A stretch of 61,131 nucleotides of DNA from Bradyrhizobium acaciae (GCF_020889785.1 NZ_JACMYK010000031.1:1-61131), one strand, 5' to 3'; shown: positions 36,060 to 45,063, numbered from the stretch's first letter. A program made the numbers and translations. The notes: a model not told the origin generated them from the letters alone.

Positions 36060-37142
36060 ATGTCCGCCAACGATGCACTTCACATCGCAGTTCTCGGTGG
36101 CGACGGCATCGGCCCCGAGGTGATGGCGCCGGCACTTGAAGTGCTGCGCAAGATCGAGGCGTCGGCCGGCCTCAAATTCCGTTTCACCGAGGCGGCGGCC
36201 GGCGCCGGCCATTACAAGGAAACCGGCAAGTCGATGCCGGAGAGCACGATCCGGCTGTGCGAGGAGGCCGATGCGATCCTGCTTGGAGCCTGCGGCCTGC
36301 CGTCGGTGCGCTATCCCGACAACACCGAGATCGCGCCGCAGATCGAATTGCGCGTGATCTTCGACCTCTATGCGGGCGTGCGGCCCGCGCGATTGATCCC
36401 GGGTGTGGCGAGCACGATCGTCGGCGCCGATCAGAAGGGCATCGACCTGGTCGTGATCCGGGAATCGACCGAAGGCCTGTTCGCCTCGATGGGCAAGGGC
36501 GTCGTCACCGAGGGCGAAGCGCGCGAGACGATGGTGATCACGCGCCGCACCTCCGAGCGGCTGTTCGAGTTCTCGTTCCGGCTTGCCGAACGCCGCAAGG
36601 CGCGCGGCAAGGTCAATGGCGGGCTGACCTGCGTCGACAAGGCAAACGTGTTCAAGGCGTTCGCGTTCTTCCGCAGCATCTTCGACGAGACCGCGAAGCG
36701 CCATCCCGACGTCAGGGCCGACCACCTCTATATCGACGCGACCGCGGCCGCGCTGGTGAAGCGTCCCTGGGATTTCGACGTCATGGTCACCGAGAACATG
36801 TTCGGCGACATCCTGTCCGATCTCACCGCCGGCCTGATCGGCGGCATGGGCATGGCGCCGTCGGCCGACATCGGCGATCGCTACGCCGTTTTTCAACCGT
36901 GTCACGGCACGGCACCCGACATCATGGGGCAAGGCAAGGCCAACCCGACCGCGATGATCCTGTCGGCTGCGATGATGCTGGACTGGCTCGCCGACAAGCA
37001 CGGTCTCGAAGGCGCAGCGGAGGCCGGCGAGCGAATCGAGCGCGCGGTCGACAAGGTCTACGCCGGCGGCATCAAGCCGTTCGAGTTCGGCGGCAGCAAC
37101 GGCACCGCCGATGTCGCGAGGGCCGTGCTGGCGGCGCTTTAG
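36060..37142 (+). CDS. Isocitrate/isopropylmalate dehydrogenase-family enzyme
   Basis: A 360-aa NAD-dependent beta-hydroxyacid oxidative decarboxylase family member. The N terminus is VLGGDGIGPEVMAPA. The metal and substrate region is VMVTENMFGDILSDLTAGLIGG, followed by CHGTAPDIMGQGKANPTA. It could be a 3-isopropylmalate dehydrogenase paralogue or a tartrate/malate dehydrogenase-type enzyme. The absence of leuC/leuD nearby argues against the main leucine pathway. It ends 3 bp from a convergent gene. Confidence 0.88.
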   Translation: MSANDALHIAVLGGDGIGPEVMAPALEVLRKIEASAGLKFRFTEAAAGAGHYKETGKSMPESTIRLCEEADAILLGACGLPSVRYPDNTEIAPQIELRVIFDLYAGVRPARLIPGVASTIVGADQKGIDLVVIRESTEGLFASMGKGVVTEGEARETMVITRRTSERLFEFSFRLAERRKARGKVNGGLTCVDKANVFKAFAFFRSIFDETAKRHPDVRADHLYIDATAAALVKRPWDFDVMVTENMFGDILSDLTAGLIGGMGMAPSADIGDRYAVFQPCHGTAPDIMGQGKANPTAMILSAAMMLDWLADKHGLEGAAEAGERIERAVDKVYAGGIKPFEFGGSNGTADVARAVLAAL

Positions 37143-37145
37143 CGC

Positions 37146-38120
37146 TCACTGCCAGGTGTTCGATGTCAGCCGCTCGGGCCGGCTGATCTCCCCGAGGAAT
37201 CCGCCGTTATGGGCTAGCATGGTGTAACCTGCCGGCGCATACAGATCCTCGAGCACGAGCAGTTGCTGGCGTTTGGGCAGCTTGGCGTAGACCTCTTCGA
37301 GGTCAGGCGAATTGAGTTTGCCCTTCGGATCGGTGCGCGCGACCGGCATTACAAAGCGGGCATTGAGCCGCGATTCCACCAGTAGTCCGTTTCGCTCCAA
37401 CGTGAAGCCGTAAGGAACGCATGCCGTAAAGCTGTTCGAAACCAGTTTAGCGATGCTCTCCAGCGTGTACAGGACTTCGTAGTGGTTGACATAGGCGTCG
37501 ACGATCATCGGATCGACGTCGGTTGGATCTTGAACCGCCCAGCCGTACGGAAAGTCGGTGAAGCCGAGGCGCTTTGCCGACTCGATCTTTTGCCCGACCT
37601 GGTCCTGGCCGTGCAGGTGACCGAGCAACCGCTTCCTGCGCATCCGCTCTCCGGAGCCGTATTCTCCGTAGACGTAGAAAATCAGCACGCCACTTGCTGT
37701 AAGAAGCCGCGACAGCCGAGCGATCGCTTCGGCAGGCCGCTGCAGATGATGCAGCACGCCCATGCACAGGATCACATCGAACGGTCCGCCTTGCTGATCT
37801 GCGGCCATGATATCGCCGACCCGGAATGACACCGGTGCGCCGGAAAAGGCGTTCCTTGCGCGTTCCGCGCAGGCAATCGAGTTCTCCGAATAGTCGATCC
37901 CGACATATTCATTGTCCGGAAACGCCGCGGCGAGCTCCAGCAAGCGGAGCCCTGTGCCGGTGCCGGCATCGAGAATTCGCTTGCCCTGGAGGTGGTAACC
38001 GCAATCCAGACGAAGCAGCTTCACGAGATTGACCAGCTCCCGGTACCCGCCGGTGCTCGACGTATTGGTCGGATAAGGAAATGCCTCGTACTGGCTCTTG
38101 AGCATATCGACGTGGGTCAC
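37146..38120 (-). CDS. SAM-dependent methyltransferase of the biosynthetic cluster
   Basis: A 324-aa methyltransferase. It starts with MLKSQYEAFPYP after a short leader, has SAM motif I RILDAGTGTGLRLLELAAAF (about 50) and motif post-I YVGIDYSENSI, and DVILCMGVLHHLQRPAEAI. The C-terminal 120 residues have no clear family. A GTG at 38120 with GAGAGGG ahead is the best start; the ATG five codons later is the alternative. It lies 25 bp after the acyltransferase gene and is the last gene of the minus-strand cluster. Confidence 0.85.
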   Translation of the reverse strand: MTHVDMLKSQYEAFPYPTNTSSTGGYRELVNLVKLLRLDCGYHLQGKRILDAGTGTGLRLLELAAAFPDNEYVGIDYSENSIACAERARNAFSGAPVSFRVGDIMAADQQGGPFDVILCMGVLHHLQRPAEAIARLSRLLTASGVLIFYVYGEYGSGERMRRKRLLGHLHGQDQVGQKIESAKRLGFTDFPYGWAVQDPTDVDPMIVDAYVNHYEVLYTLESIAKLVSNSFTACVPYGFTLERNGLLVESRLNARFVMPVARTDPKGKLNSPDLEEVYAKLPKRQQLLVLEDLYAPAGYTMLAHNGGFLGEISRPERLTSNTWQ

Positions 38121-38145
38121 GCAGCCCTCTCTTTCACTCGGCGAT

Positions 38146-39381
38146 CTACGGCAGCAGGGTCGTGTCGCCATCCATCGGGCCGGCGTACCAACCGTTGCCG
38201 TCGGCGAGGAACCGGGCGAGAGACTCGTCAGCCGTCCGATAGACCAGCGGATCGGTCGGATAGGTCCTGACATAGGGCCTCCAGCGCATCAGGATCTGCC
38301 GTACGTGCGCGGGCAGTCCCACCACCTCGAAGAAGTCGTCACCGGCGGCGAGGGCGTTCGCGTAGGCCGCCTCGAGCAGCGCCTCGGTCGTCTCCGGATC
38401 GTCCTCTTCTGCCAGGATGTCGGCCAGCATCGCGCGGCGCAGGCCGGTCTTGCGGTCGGTCGAATGCTCCACGATGGCGTAGCCCGCCAGACGCCCGGCG
38501 TGACGGCAACACAACACGGCGGCGCGCGACGAACCGCCGGGGATGGTAAAGTGCCAGCGCAGCGAAGCGGCGCCGCGGTCCGCCATCAGCCGCGGCGCCT
38601 CGGCGAGCTTGCGCTGCCAGAGGTCCTCGAACTCGTCGCCGATGTCGTTGACGTCGATTGCTGCGACGTCGAACTCGCCGCCGGGCCGTCCCGCGGGAGA
38701 TCGTCCGGGGCCGCGGCGCAGCCCCATGTCGGCCCGCAGCACCGTCGCGCCGAGCGCGCTCGCGATCGCGGCCGTTCCGCCCGACAGGCGGAATTTTGAT
38801 GCCAGCGTCTGCGCGAACCGCGGCGGATCCAGCACCCAGAACAGCACCTTGTCGAAGCCGGGCTGCGCCAGCGGCTGTGCGTGCAGCGCCTTGCACAGCC
38901 TGAGTGCGGATTCGATCGCGAACGTCACGAAGGTGATATCGACACCGGGCTGCCGGAAGAACGCGGTCAGAAGCCCAATGCTGCGCGCGCGATAGGCCGG
39001 ATCGATGGCGAGGCCGGTGCCGACCGCGCCGACCAGCGTGCGGTCGCCGAGCCGGTAGAGCAGCGGCAGGCTGCCCTGGTATCCGACGATGCCGGACTCG
39101 GTCTCCAGCACCCAGCCCATGCCGGCGTGCGATCCCGTCGCCGCCAGCACCGGGTTCTGCCGCCACAGCCGGTGCCAGTTCTCCGGGTTGTCCTTCGGCA
39201 GGCCGTAGCGCTCTTTCAGGTCCGTGACGGCCTCGAAGTCCGAGAATCGCACCTCCCGCTGCTTCGCCGGAGACGGCGGTCTGGCAAGTGTGTCCGGATT
39301 GACGCGTTCGGCCTCCAGCTCCGGCCGCGCCTTCAGCAGCGGAAGCAGGAGATCGGCAGCGAAGATCTTGGCGTACGTCAT
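38146..39381 (-). CDS. GNAT-like N-acyltransferase (putative)
   Basis: A 411-aa protein. The central part has a GNAT-style acyl-CoA/acyl-carrier motif AVGTGLAIDPAYRARSIGLL (about residues 115-134). The second half looks like another acyltransferase fold (SLRWHFTIPGGSSRAAVLCC, then AGYAIVEHSTDR), so it may be a tandem GNAT. The start ATG overlaps the ACP stop (ATGA). Beside an ACP and an adenylation enzyme, the likely job is moving the carrier-bound acyl group to an amine. No residue proves this, so the assignment is moderate. Confidence 0.65.
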   Translation of the reverse strand: MTYAKIFAADLLLPLLKARPELEAERVNPDTLARPPSPAKQREVRFSDFEAVTDLKERYGLPKDNPENWHRLWRQNPVLAATGSHAGMGWVLETESGIVGYQGSLPLLYRLGDRTLVGAVGTGLAIDPAYRARSIGLLTAFFRQPGVDITFVTFAIESALRLCKALHAQPLAQPGFDKVLFWVLDPPRFAQTLASKFRLSGGTAAIASALGATVLRADMGLRRGPGRSPAGRPGGEFDVAAIDVNDIGDEFEDLWQRKLAEAPRLMADRGAASLRWHFTIPGGSSRAAVLCCRHAGRLAGYAIVEHSTDRKTGLRRAMLADILAEEDDPETTEALLEAAYANALAAGDDFFEVVGLPAHVRQILMRWRPYVRTYPTDPLVYRTADESLARFLADGNGWYAGPMDGDTTLLP

Positions 39382-39659
39382 GACGGATGCGGTCTCAACT
39401 GCTCCGACACGAACAGGCACAGAGGCCCGATCAGCGTCATCTGTTCGGGATCGAGGTTCTCGAAATCGATCTCCCTGTCGAAGTGTTCGCCCGCGGCCAT
39501 CATCATCTCGACGAAGGCCAGCGAATCGAGCGCGCCCGACAGCAGCAGGTCGTAGTCGTCGGGGAGATCACGCAGCGGACGTTGTCCGCGGTCCTCCAGC
39601 TTCTGGTTGAGGAAGGTTCCGAAGAATGCGCGGACGTCATCCGTGGTCGGACCGTTCAT
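39378..39659 (-). CDS. Acyl/peptidyl carrier protein
   Basis: A 93-aa stand-alone carrier protein. The phosphopantetheine attachment site is Ser46 in LLSGALDSLAFVEMM. The three-helix pattern and acidic character fit. It overlaps the adenylation-enzyme gene upstream and the acyltransferase gene downstream by ATGA junctions, so the three are made in fixed ratio. It probably receives the residue activated by the adenylation enzyme. No phosphopantetheinyl transferase is in the window. Confidence 0.92.
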   Translation of the reverse strand: MNGPTTDDVRAFFGTFLNQKLEDRGQRPLRDLPDDYDLLLSGALDSLAFVEMMMAAGEHFDREIDFENLDPEQMTLIGPLCLFVSEQLRPHPS

Positions 39660-41263
39660 TGACTGTCTCCCAAAACCGCCGGCATGGCCTTGCGGTCGTA
39701 TTTTCCGTTGGCATTGCGGGGCAACCGGTTGCGGACGTGCCATCGTCGGGGGACCATGTAGTCCGGCAATCGGGCGGCGACCGCTTCGCGAAGCCCGTCG
39801 AGATCGACCGGCCCGCCTTCGATGAGCACTTCGATGCCGCCATAGCCGCTCGACGTAATGGGCCAGCCGATCGCCACCACTCCGTCGACGCCCGCAGCTT
39901 CGCGCACCACCGCCTCGACCTCGCCAAGCTCCACCCTGTGGCCGAGGATTTTCACCTGGGAATCCATGCGGCCGAGATGGGTGAGGGGGCCATCGCCGAG
40001 AGGCCGGCGCACGCGGTCGCCGGTGCGGTAGAACACATCCGTCCGTCCGGGCGGGACGATGAAGGCGGTCGCGGTCTTGTCGGGATCCTTCCAGTAGCCG
40101 AGCGACATCTGCGGGCCGCGCATCAGCAGTTCGCCATCCGCACCCGGTGCGACCTCGTTCATGCGTTCGTCGGCGACGAGCACGTCCATTCCGGGGAACG
40201 GAGCGCCGATCGGCACGATACCCATCTCCGATTCGGCCGGCGCCCGCTTCGGATCCCATCGGTAGCCGGTGCACGCGATGGTCAACTCGGTGGGTCCGTA
40301 GATATTTTCAACGATGGCGTTCGGCGCTGCCATCATCCAGGCCTCGACACTGCTGACGGGCAGCGGCTCGCCGCAGAACAGGCTCAGCCTGAGCGAGGGA
40401 AACCCTCCCGGCTTCAGGAGACCGCATTGCTTCATCAGCGCGACCATCGAGGGCACCGAGAACCAGACCGTCAGTCCCTGGTCGCGGATGAATCGGCCCG
40501 GATTGAGCAGCGTCTTCTGCGAGGGGCAGCACACGCATGCGCCGCGTTCCCACGCCACGAACATGTCGGACGCCGACAGGTCGAACGTCATGTCGAAGGT
40601 CTGCGAGACAACGTCGCGCTCCGTGATGGCGAAACGCTCCACCGCATGATCGACATAGGCTGTGACATTGCGGTGGGCGACCATCACGCCTTTCGGGATC
40701 CCGGTGCTGCCGGATGTGAATAGCAGATAGGCGATCGCGTCGCCGTGCGCGTCCGGCACGCGCCAGTCGGCATATGCTTCGAGATCGGCAGCTCCGACGA
40801 CGGTGTGCCGCGGCCATCGTGCGCGATAGGGGCGCGGATCCTCGAGACCGGGCGCGATCACGAGCAGCGATTCGTCCGCGTTCTCCACCAGCGCGTCCAT
40901 CTGCGGCAAGGATTCCGCGTCGACGATGATCGAGCGGCACTCCGAGCGGACGAACATCGACCTGGTGCGCTCGACCGGGAAGGTGCGGTTCAGCGGCACG
41001 TAACCATGTCCGGCCAGCAGCGATCCGAGCACGCCGGCGAATGCCGCCGGACTGCGATGCGCGAACACGGCGGTCAGGGGCGTCCACGACGCTTCGCGAT
41101 GGGCCTGGATGCAGGCTGCGATGCGGATTGCGACCTCGCGAAGCTGCCGATACGAGAGCGATGTGCCCTGCGTGACGACGGCAGGACGGTCGGGAAACAG
41201 CTTTGCCGAATGCAGGAAGCCCGTCCACAACCCCCGCCGTGATCCATCCGCGCGCAACTCCAT
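39656..41263 (-). CDS. Stand-alone amino acid adenylation enzyme (NRPS A-domain type)
   Basis: A 535-aa AMP-forming ligase. The core motifs are all present: A3 LLFTSGSTGIPKGV, A4 MTFDLSASD, A5 NIYGPTELT, A7 YRTGD, A8 GRMDSQVKILGHRVELGEVE, A10 NGKYDRKAM. The Asp of A4, which pairs with the alpha-amino group in amino-acid-activating domains, is kept, so an alpha-amino acid is the likely substrate. I cannot read the full specificity code with confidence. The start at 41263 has GAGGA ahead; upstream frame sequence is antisense noise. No condensation or thioesterase domain is attached. Confidence 0.9.
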   Translation of the reverse strand: MELRADGSRRGLWTGFLHSAKLFPDRPAVVTQGTSLSYRQLREVAIRIAACIQAHREASWTPLTAVFAHRSPAAFAGVLGSLLAGHGYVPLNRTFPVERTRSMFVRSECRSIIVDAESLPQMDALVENADESLLVIAPGLEDPRPYRARWPRHTVVGAADLEAYADWRVPDAHGDAIAYLLFTSGSTGIPKGVMVAHRNVTAYVDHAVERFAITERDVVSQTFDMTFDLSASDMFVAWERGACVCCPSQKTLLNPGRFIRDQGLTVWFSVPSMVALMKQCGLLKPGGFPSLRLSLFCGEPLPVSSVEAWMMAAPNAIVENIYGPTELTIACTGYRWDPKRAPAESEMGIVPIGAPFPGMDVLVADERMNEVAPGADGELLMRGPQMSLGYWKDPDKTATAFIVPPGRTDVFYRTGDRVRRPLGDGPLTHLGRMDSQVKILGHRVELGEVEAVVREAAGVDGVVAIGWPITSSGYGGIEVLIEGGPVDLDGLREAVAARLPDYMVPRRWHVRNRLPRNANGKYDRKAMPAVLGDSQ

Positions 41264-41277
41264 CGGGCGATCCTCGC

Positions 41278-42345
41278 CTAGCCTGCGAGGCCCTGACGCG
41301 CCGGATCGCGAAGCGCGAACGACTTGAGGCGCCGGGCCTTCGTCAGCGCCAGTCCGAAGACCTCGCCTGTATGGATCAGTTCCTCGCGAGTGGGCGGGAT
41401 GTCCAGGATGAACGTGCCGTAGCCGGCCGCGGCGTAGCGCGCGAGTTCGTCGGAGACGACCCCGTAGTCGCCCACCAGATACGGGCAGAAGGTTTTGTAG
41501 TTTTCGAACGGCACCAGCCAATAGGGCGTGTTCTGCGCGGCCGTCTCGGCCGCGAGATCGGACATCTGTTTGTGCCAGGCCGAATCCGAGACCTTCATGG
41601 CCAGCTTGTGCGCCAGTTGCCCTTTCTTGTCGGTCGGGAAGCGCTCGTGCGCGACCCGCCAGGCCTCGTCGGCGCTCGCGCGCGCAATGATGCCGACGCG
41701 TATGCCCGAGCCCGTGCAGTCGGCGTCCGCCTGCCCATACTCGGCAGCCGGCTTGGGATATCTCACCGGCGTCGCGCCCAGCGCCTTGGCGGCCGCAAGC
41801 CCCGCTTCCGAGGAGCCCGACACGAACACGCCAGGCAGTAGCTCCGGTGCCAGCTGCGGCGTCATCTTGAGATTGCGGACGGTCTGGAATTCTCCTTCGA
41901 GAGTTACCGGCCCTGCGTTCTCCAGCAGCAGCTTGATGATGCCGGTGTACTCGACGAGCCTGGCGTATCGCTTGTCGTGCGCCGTCGCGTCGCCGAGCGC
42001 CGCAAGTTCGGTCGTGTAGCCGCCCGCGACCATGTTCAGATAGAGCCGGCGCCCGTACATATGCGCGAGCGAGCTCACCATCTTGGCGACGCTGTACGGA
42101 TGCATGTAGACCGGCTGCACCGCGACCAGCGGACAGAGCTCCTTGGTGCTCTGCATGATGACCTGAGAGACGAGCCAGGGATCGACCAGGGAATTCTCCG
42201 TGTAGACCAGGATCCCCTTGCACCCGGCGTCTTCGCTCCAGCGGGCGACGGCCTGCACCTGCTCGACATAGCTTGCCGCCGGGACGGTGCCGGACTGCGG
42301 GCACGTGCTGAAGACTTCGAACCGAATATCGGACAGCGCATCCAT
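41278..42345 (-). CDS. Luciferase-like FMN-dependent monooxygenase (LLM class)
   Basis: A 355-aa bacterial-luciferase-fold oxidoreductase, closest in layout to alkanesulfonate monooxygenase SsuD. Features are YVEQVQAVARWSEDAGCKGI, the flavin-phosphate region GRRLYLNMVAGG, and LLPGVFVSGSSEAGLAAAKAL. It needs a separate flavin reductase, and none lies nearby. The ATG at 42345 follows GGAGGTGG. It is the first gene of the minus-strand operon, 14 bp from the adenylation gene. An SsuD role is unlikely here, as no sulfonate genes are adjacent; oxidation of a carrier-bound or free amino acid is more plausible. Confidence 0.85.
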   Translation of the reverse strand: MDALSDIRFEVFSTCPQSGTVPAASYVEQVQAVARWSEDAGCKGILVYTENSLVDPWLVSQVIMQSTKELCPLVAVQPVYMHPYSVAKMVSSLAHMYGRRLYLNMVAGGYTTELAALGDATAHDKRYARLVEYTGIIKLLLENAGPVTLEGEFQTVRNLKMTPQLAPELLPGVFVSGSSEAGLAAAKALGATPVRYPKPAAEYGQADADCTGSGIRVGIIARASADEAWRVAHERFPTDKKGQLAHKLAMKVSDSAWHKQMSDLAAETAAQNTPYWLVPFENYKTFCPYLVGDYGVVSDELARYAAAGYGTFILDIPPTREELIHTGEVFGLALTKARRLKSFALRDPARQGLAG

Positions 42346-42597
42346 CGTCCACCTCCATCCGAAAGGCGTCCGAACGCCGTGATTTGGCGGAAAAGCCAAC
42401 GGTAGCATATGCGTTCGGGAGGTCCCCCGACGCAAAGGTGGTACTCCGTCAAGCGATGGGAACGGATGCCCCGCCGACTATTCCGAGGCGGCGGCACGGC
42501 ACTTTTGCTGACCTTGATTTCCCCGGCTTCTCTGCAACGATGCTGCTGAACCTGCTCGAAAGTCCCTTGAGCGCGATCCGTCCAGGGGTGGTTTAAT
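42346..42597. promoter_or_regulatory. Divergent promoter region of the biosynthetic cluster
   Basis: These 252 bp separate the divergent monooxygenase operon and carbamoyltransferase gene. It must hold promoters for both, but I could not fix a -35/-10 pair. No regulator gene adjoins. No other gene is visible in it. Confidence 0.5.
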
Positions 42598-44364
42598 ATG
42601 GTGAATGTCATCGGCATCAGCGGCTTCGAGAACGCGATCCCGTTCAAGAAGACGCACTGGCCGGGCCTCGACGAACGCGAATACCGGATCTCCCAAGGTC
42701 ACGATTCCGCTGCGGTGCTGGTGGTCGACGGCAGGATCGTCGCCGGTGCTGCTGAAGAGCGCTTCAGCCGCAAGAAGCACACCGGCGACTTCCCGATCGG
42801 CGCGATCAGCTACTGCCTGGAGAGCGCCGGCCTGAAGCCGGCCGATATCGACGCGATCTCCCACGGCTTCGATTATTCGCCTTACAAAGCCGCCTTCATG
42901 CTGGATCCGACATCGGCCCGCCAATATAGGGAGGTCTTCTCGCGCGAAAAGCTGCTCTCGCAAATTGAGGAGCACCTGCCCGGACTTGCCGCCGACAAGG
43001 TCCACCACGTCAACCATCATCTGTCCCACGCCGCCAGCGCCTACTACACCTCGGGATGGGACGAATGCCTGGTGGTGGTTCTCGACGGCATGGGCGAGGT
43101 CCACGCCGTCACCGTCTATCACGCGCATGACAATCAGATCGACAAGCTCGCGGAGATCACCGCCCAGGATTCGATCGGCATCCTCTATTCCACCCTGACG
43201 CTGCATCTCGGATTCGATTTCAACTCCGACGAATACAAGATCATGGGTCTCGCCCCCTACGGTGACCCGGCCCGCCACCGTGCTTTCTTCGAGCGGACCG
43301 TGGAGCTGCGCGACGACGGCCTGATCAGGATTCCTCTGCTCCGTCTCAATAAAGAGCGCCACGATCGCGAAACCTATGGCGCGACGCGACGCGATCTCGG
43401 CGAGCATTTGATCCCGGCCCGGGCGCCGGACGCCGACGTTACCGACGACCATCGCGACGTAGCCGCGGCGCTGCAGGAATGCCTCGACAGGGTCATGCTC
43501 CACGTCTGCGGCCATTTCGGCCGCAGCACCGGCCTGCGCAGGCTCGCGATGGCGGGCGGCGTCGCGCTCAACTGCACCGCCAACGGCCGTCTGCTCCAGT
43601 CCGGCCTGTTCGACGACATCTACGTTCAGCCGGCCGCCGGCGACGACGGCTCCGCGCTCGGCGCCGCGCTCTGGTCGGCATCGCGCGACCGCGGGGTCAA
43701 GAACGTCCGGATGCCGGTGCCCTTCCTGGGGCCCGCACATTCGCAGGCCGAGATCGACAGGGCGCTCACCGAAACCGCGGGCCGCATCGAGATCACGCGT
43801 TTTCCAGATCTCGACGAGACCTGCGCGGCGGCGGCCAGGCTGATCGCGGCCGGACGCGTGCTCGGCTGGTACCGCGGCCGCATGGAATTCGGACCCCGCG
43901 CGCTCGGCCATCGCAGCATCCTGGCCGATCCCGGTCATCCCGAGATGCGCGACCGCATCAACGCGATGGTCAAGATGCGCGAGGCCTTCCGCCCGTTCGC
44001 GCCGGCGGTCAGCCTCGAGCAGGTGCATGACTGGTTCGAGGTGCCGAAGGGGCTAGAGCTTCCCTACATGATCATGACTGCCGACGTGCGCCCCGCGCAT
44101 CGCGCCGCGCTGCCGGCGATCACGCATGTCAACGGCTCGGCTCGCGTGCAGACGGTCGGCGTCTGGGATAATCGGGAATTCCACGCGCTGCTGCGGGCCG
44201 TCGGCCGGGCGACCGGCCGCGAGATGGTGCTGAACACGAGCTTCAATGTGAAGGGGCAGCCGATCGTCAACACCCCGCGCGAAGCCATCGACACTTTCCT
44301 CGGCACCGGCATCGAGTATCTGTTCCTCGAGAACGTGCTCGTCCGCCGTGCGGGACAAAAGTAA
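42598..44364 (+). CDS. Carbamoyltransferase (NodU/TobZ/CmcH family)
   Basis: A 588-aa O-carbamoyltransferase, predicted to move a carbamoyl group from carbamoyl phosphate via carbamoyl-AMP to a hydroxyl. The N-terminal Kae1-like domain holds the metal-site His cluster HHLSHAASAYY (about residues 140-150) and LVVVLDGMGE. The core includes AGGVALNCTANGRL. The C-terminal YrdC-like domain begins near residue 390 and includes EFGPRALGHRSILADP. The family decorates Nod factors, tobramycin and cephamycins, but no nod genes lie here. It starts at an ATG with AGGGGTGG upstream and is divergent from the adenylation/ACP operon. Confidence 0.92.
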   Translation: MVNVIGISGFENAIPFKKTHWPGLDEREYRISQGHDSAAVLVVDGRIVAGAAEERFSRKKHTGDFPIGAISYCLESAGLKPADIDAISHGFDYSPYKAAFMLDPTSARQYREVFSREKLLSQIEEHLPGLAADKVHHVNHHLSHAASAYYTSGWDECLVVVLDGMGEVHAVTVYHAHDNQIDKLAEITAQDSIGILYSTLTLHLGFDFNSDEYKIMGLAPYGDPARHRAFFERTVELRDDGLIRIPLLRLNKERHDRETYGATRRDLGEHLIPARAPDADVTDDHRDVAAALQECLDRVMLHVCGHFGRSTGLRRLAMAGGVALNCTANGRLLQSGLFDDIYVQPAAGDDGSALGAALWSASRDRGVKNVRMPVPFLGPAHSQAEIDRALTETAGRIEITRFPDLDETCAAAARLIAAGRVLGWYRGRMEFGPRALGHRSILADPGHPEMRDRINAMVKMREAFRPFAPAVSLEQVHDWFEVPKGLELPYMIMTADVRPAHRAALPAITHVNGSARVQTVGVWDNREFHALLRAVGRATGREMVLNTSFNVKGQPIVNTPREAIDTFLGTGIEYLFLENVLVRRAGQK

Positions 44365-44387
44365 CCCGCGCTAACGTCTCGGCGACG

Positions 44388-44461
44388 GAGCATGATCTCT
44401 GCGCAAACGCCTCGTGCTTGTTGCTGCGGAAAGCTGCTTCGCACTTATCAGGATCATGCTT
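44388..44461. repeat. Palindromic repeat, GAGCATGATC ends
   Basis: Imperfect inverted ends GAGCATGATC and GATCATGCTT enclose a GC-rich stem-loop just after the carbamoyltransferase stop. The pattern is common in intergenic DNA of Bradyrhizobium relatives. It may stabilise or end the convergent transcripts. Confidence 0.65.
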
Positions 44462-44503
44462 GAACGCGTAAAGGTGAGGGGGCCGAAGCCCCCTCGCTGA
44501 TGA

Positions 44504-44842
44504 TTAGCGCCGGTGTCCGCCGTGATGCCCGCCGCCATGGTGTCCGCCACCGTGATGACCGCCACCATGATGTCCGCCGTGAGGACGGTACCCGTGATGA
44601 TGGCGGGGCTGGAAGTGCGGACGATGATGCCATCCGTGATGGCGCGGTCCGTAGCCATAGCCCGGCTGCCAGTAGCAACGGCCCCAGCGATCGCAGACCT
44701 GGCGCACCTTGTCGACATTGGACGTTTCGCCTGCGATGTGGCCGGCCTGTGGAAGCCCGTTCGGCATCGCCGATGCCGCGCCGGACATCAACGCCGCGCT
44801 TCCGAGCGCGGCCAGTCCAAAAACGGCAAGCTTGATATTCAT
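44504..44842 (-). CDS. Secreted His/Gly-rich small protein
   Basis: A 112-aa protein with a Sec signal peptide (about residues 1-25, ending GAASA), a short middle part with CDRWGRCYWQPGYGYG, and a C-terminal half of tandem HHGGG repeats. The His density suggests metal binding (inference); the two Cys may pair. The start has AAGGAGATC ahead. It is 221 bp from the L,D-transpeptidase gene on the same strand. I know no defined function. Confidence 0.82.
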   Translation of the reverse strand: MNIKLAVFGLAALGSAALMSGAASAMPNGLPQAGHIAGETSNVDKVRQVCDRWGRCYWQPGYGYGPRHHGWHHRPHFQPRHHHGYRPHGGHHGGGHHGGGHHGGGHHGGHRR

Positions 44843-45063
44843 TGAGATCTCCTTGGTTGAAGCCTGAATACGTCCATGCGGCCACTTCGTTGCTGCGACA
44901 AAAAGACGAGCCCATACACTTGGTTCTGGCGAGGCTGGTTCAACGCAGGAAATGCGGGAGTTGTGAGGTCGCGCCGCGCGCGAGCGACAATTGGCCGCGC
45001 GACAGAATGGCGATCCGCAAACGAAACGTGGGGACGTTTGGTCGCGCTTCGCGGAAAAGCGCT

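Noticed and set aside
41278..42345. Assignment of the flavin monooxygenase as SsuD of sulfonate use
   Set aside because: No ssuABCE genes are adjacent and it opens an amino-acid-activating operon; only the fold-level call is kept.
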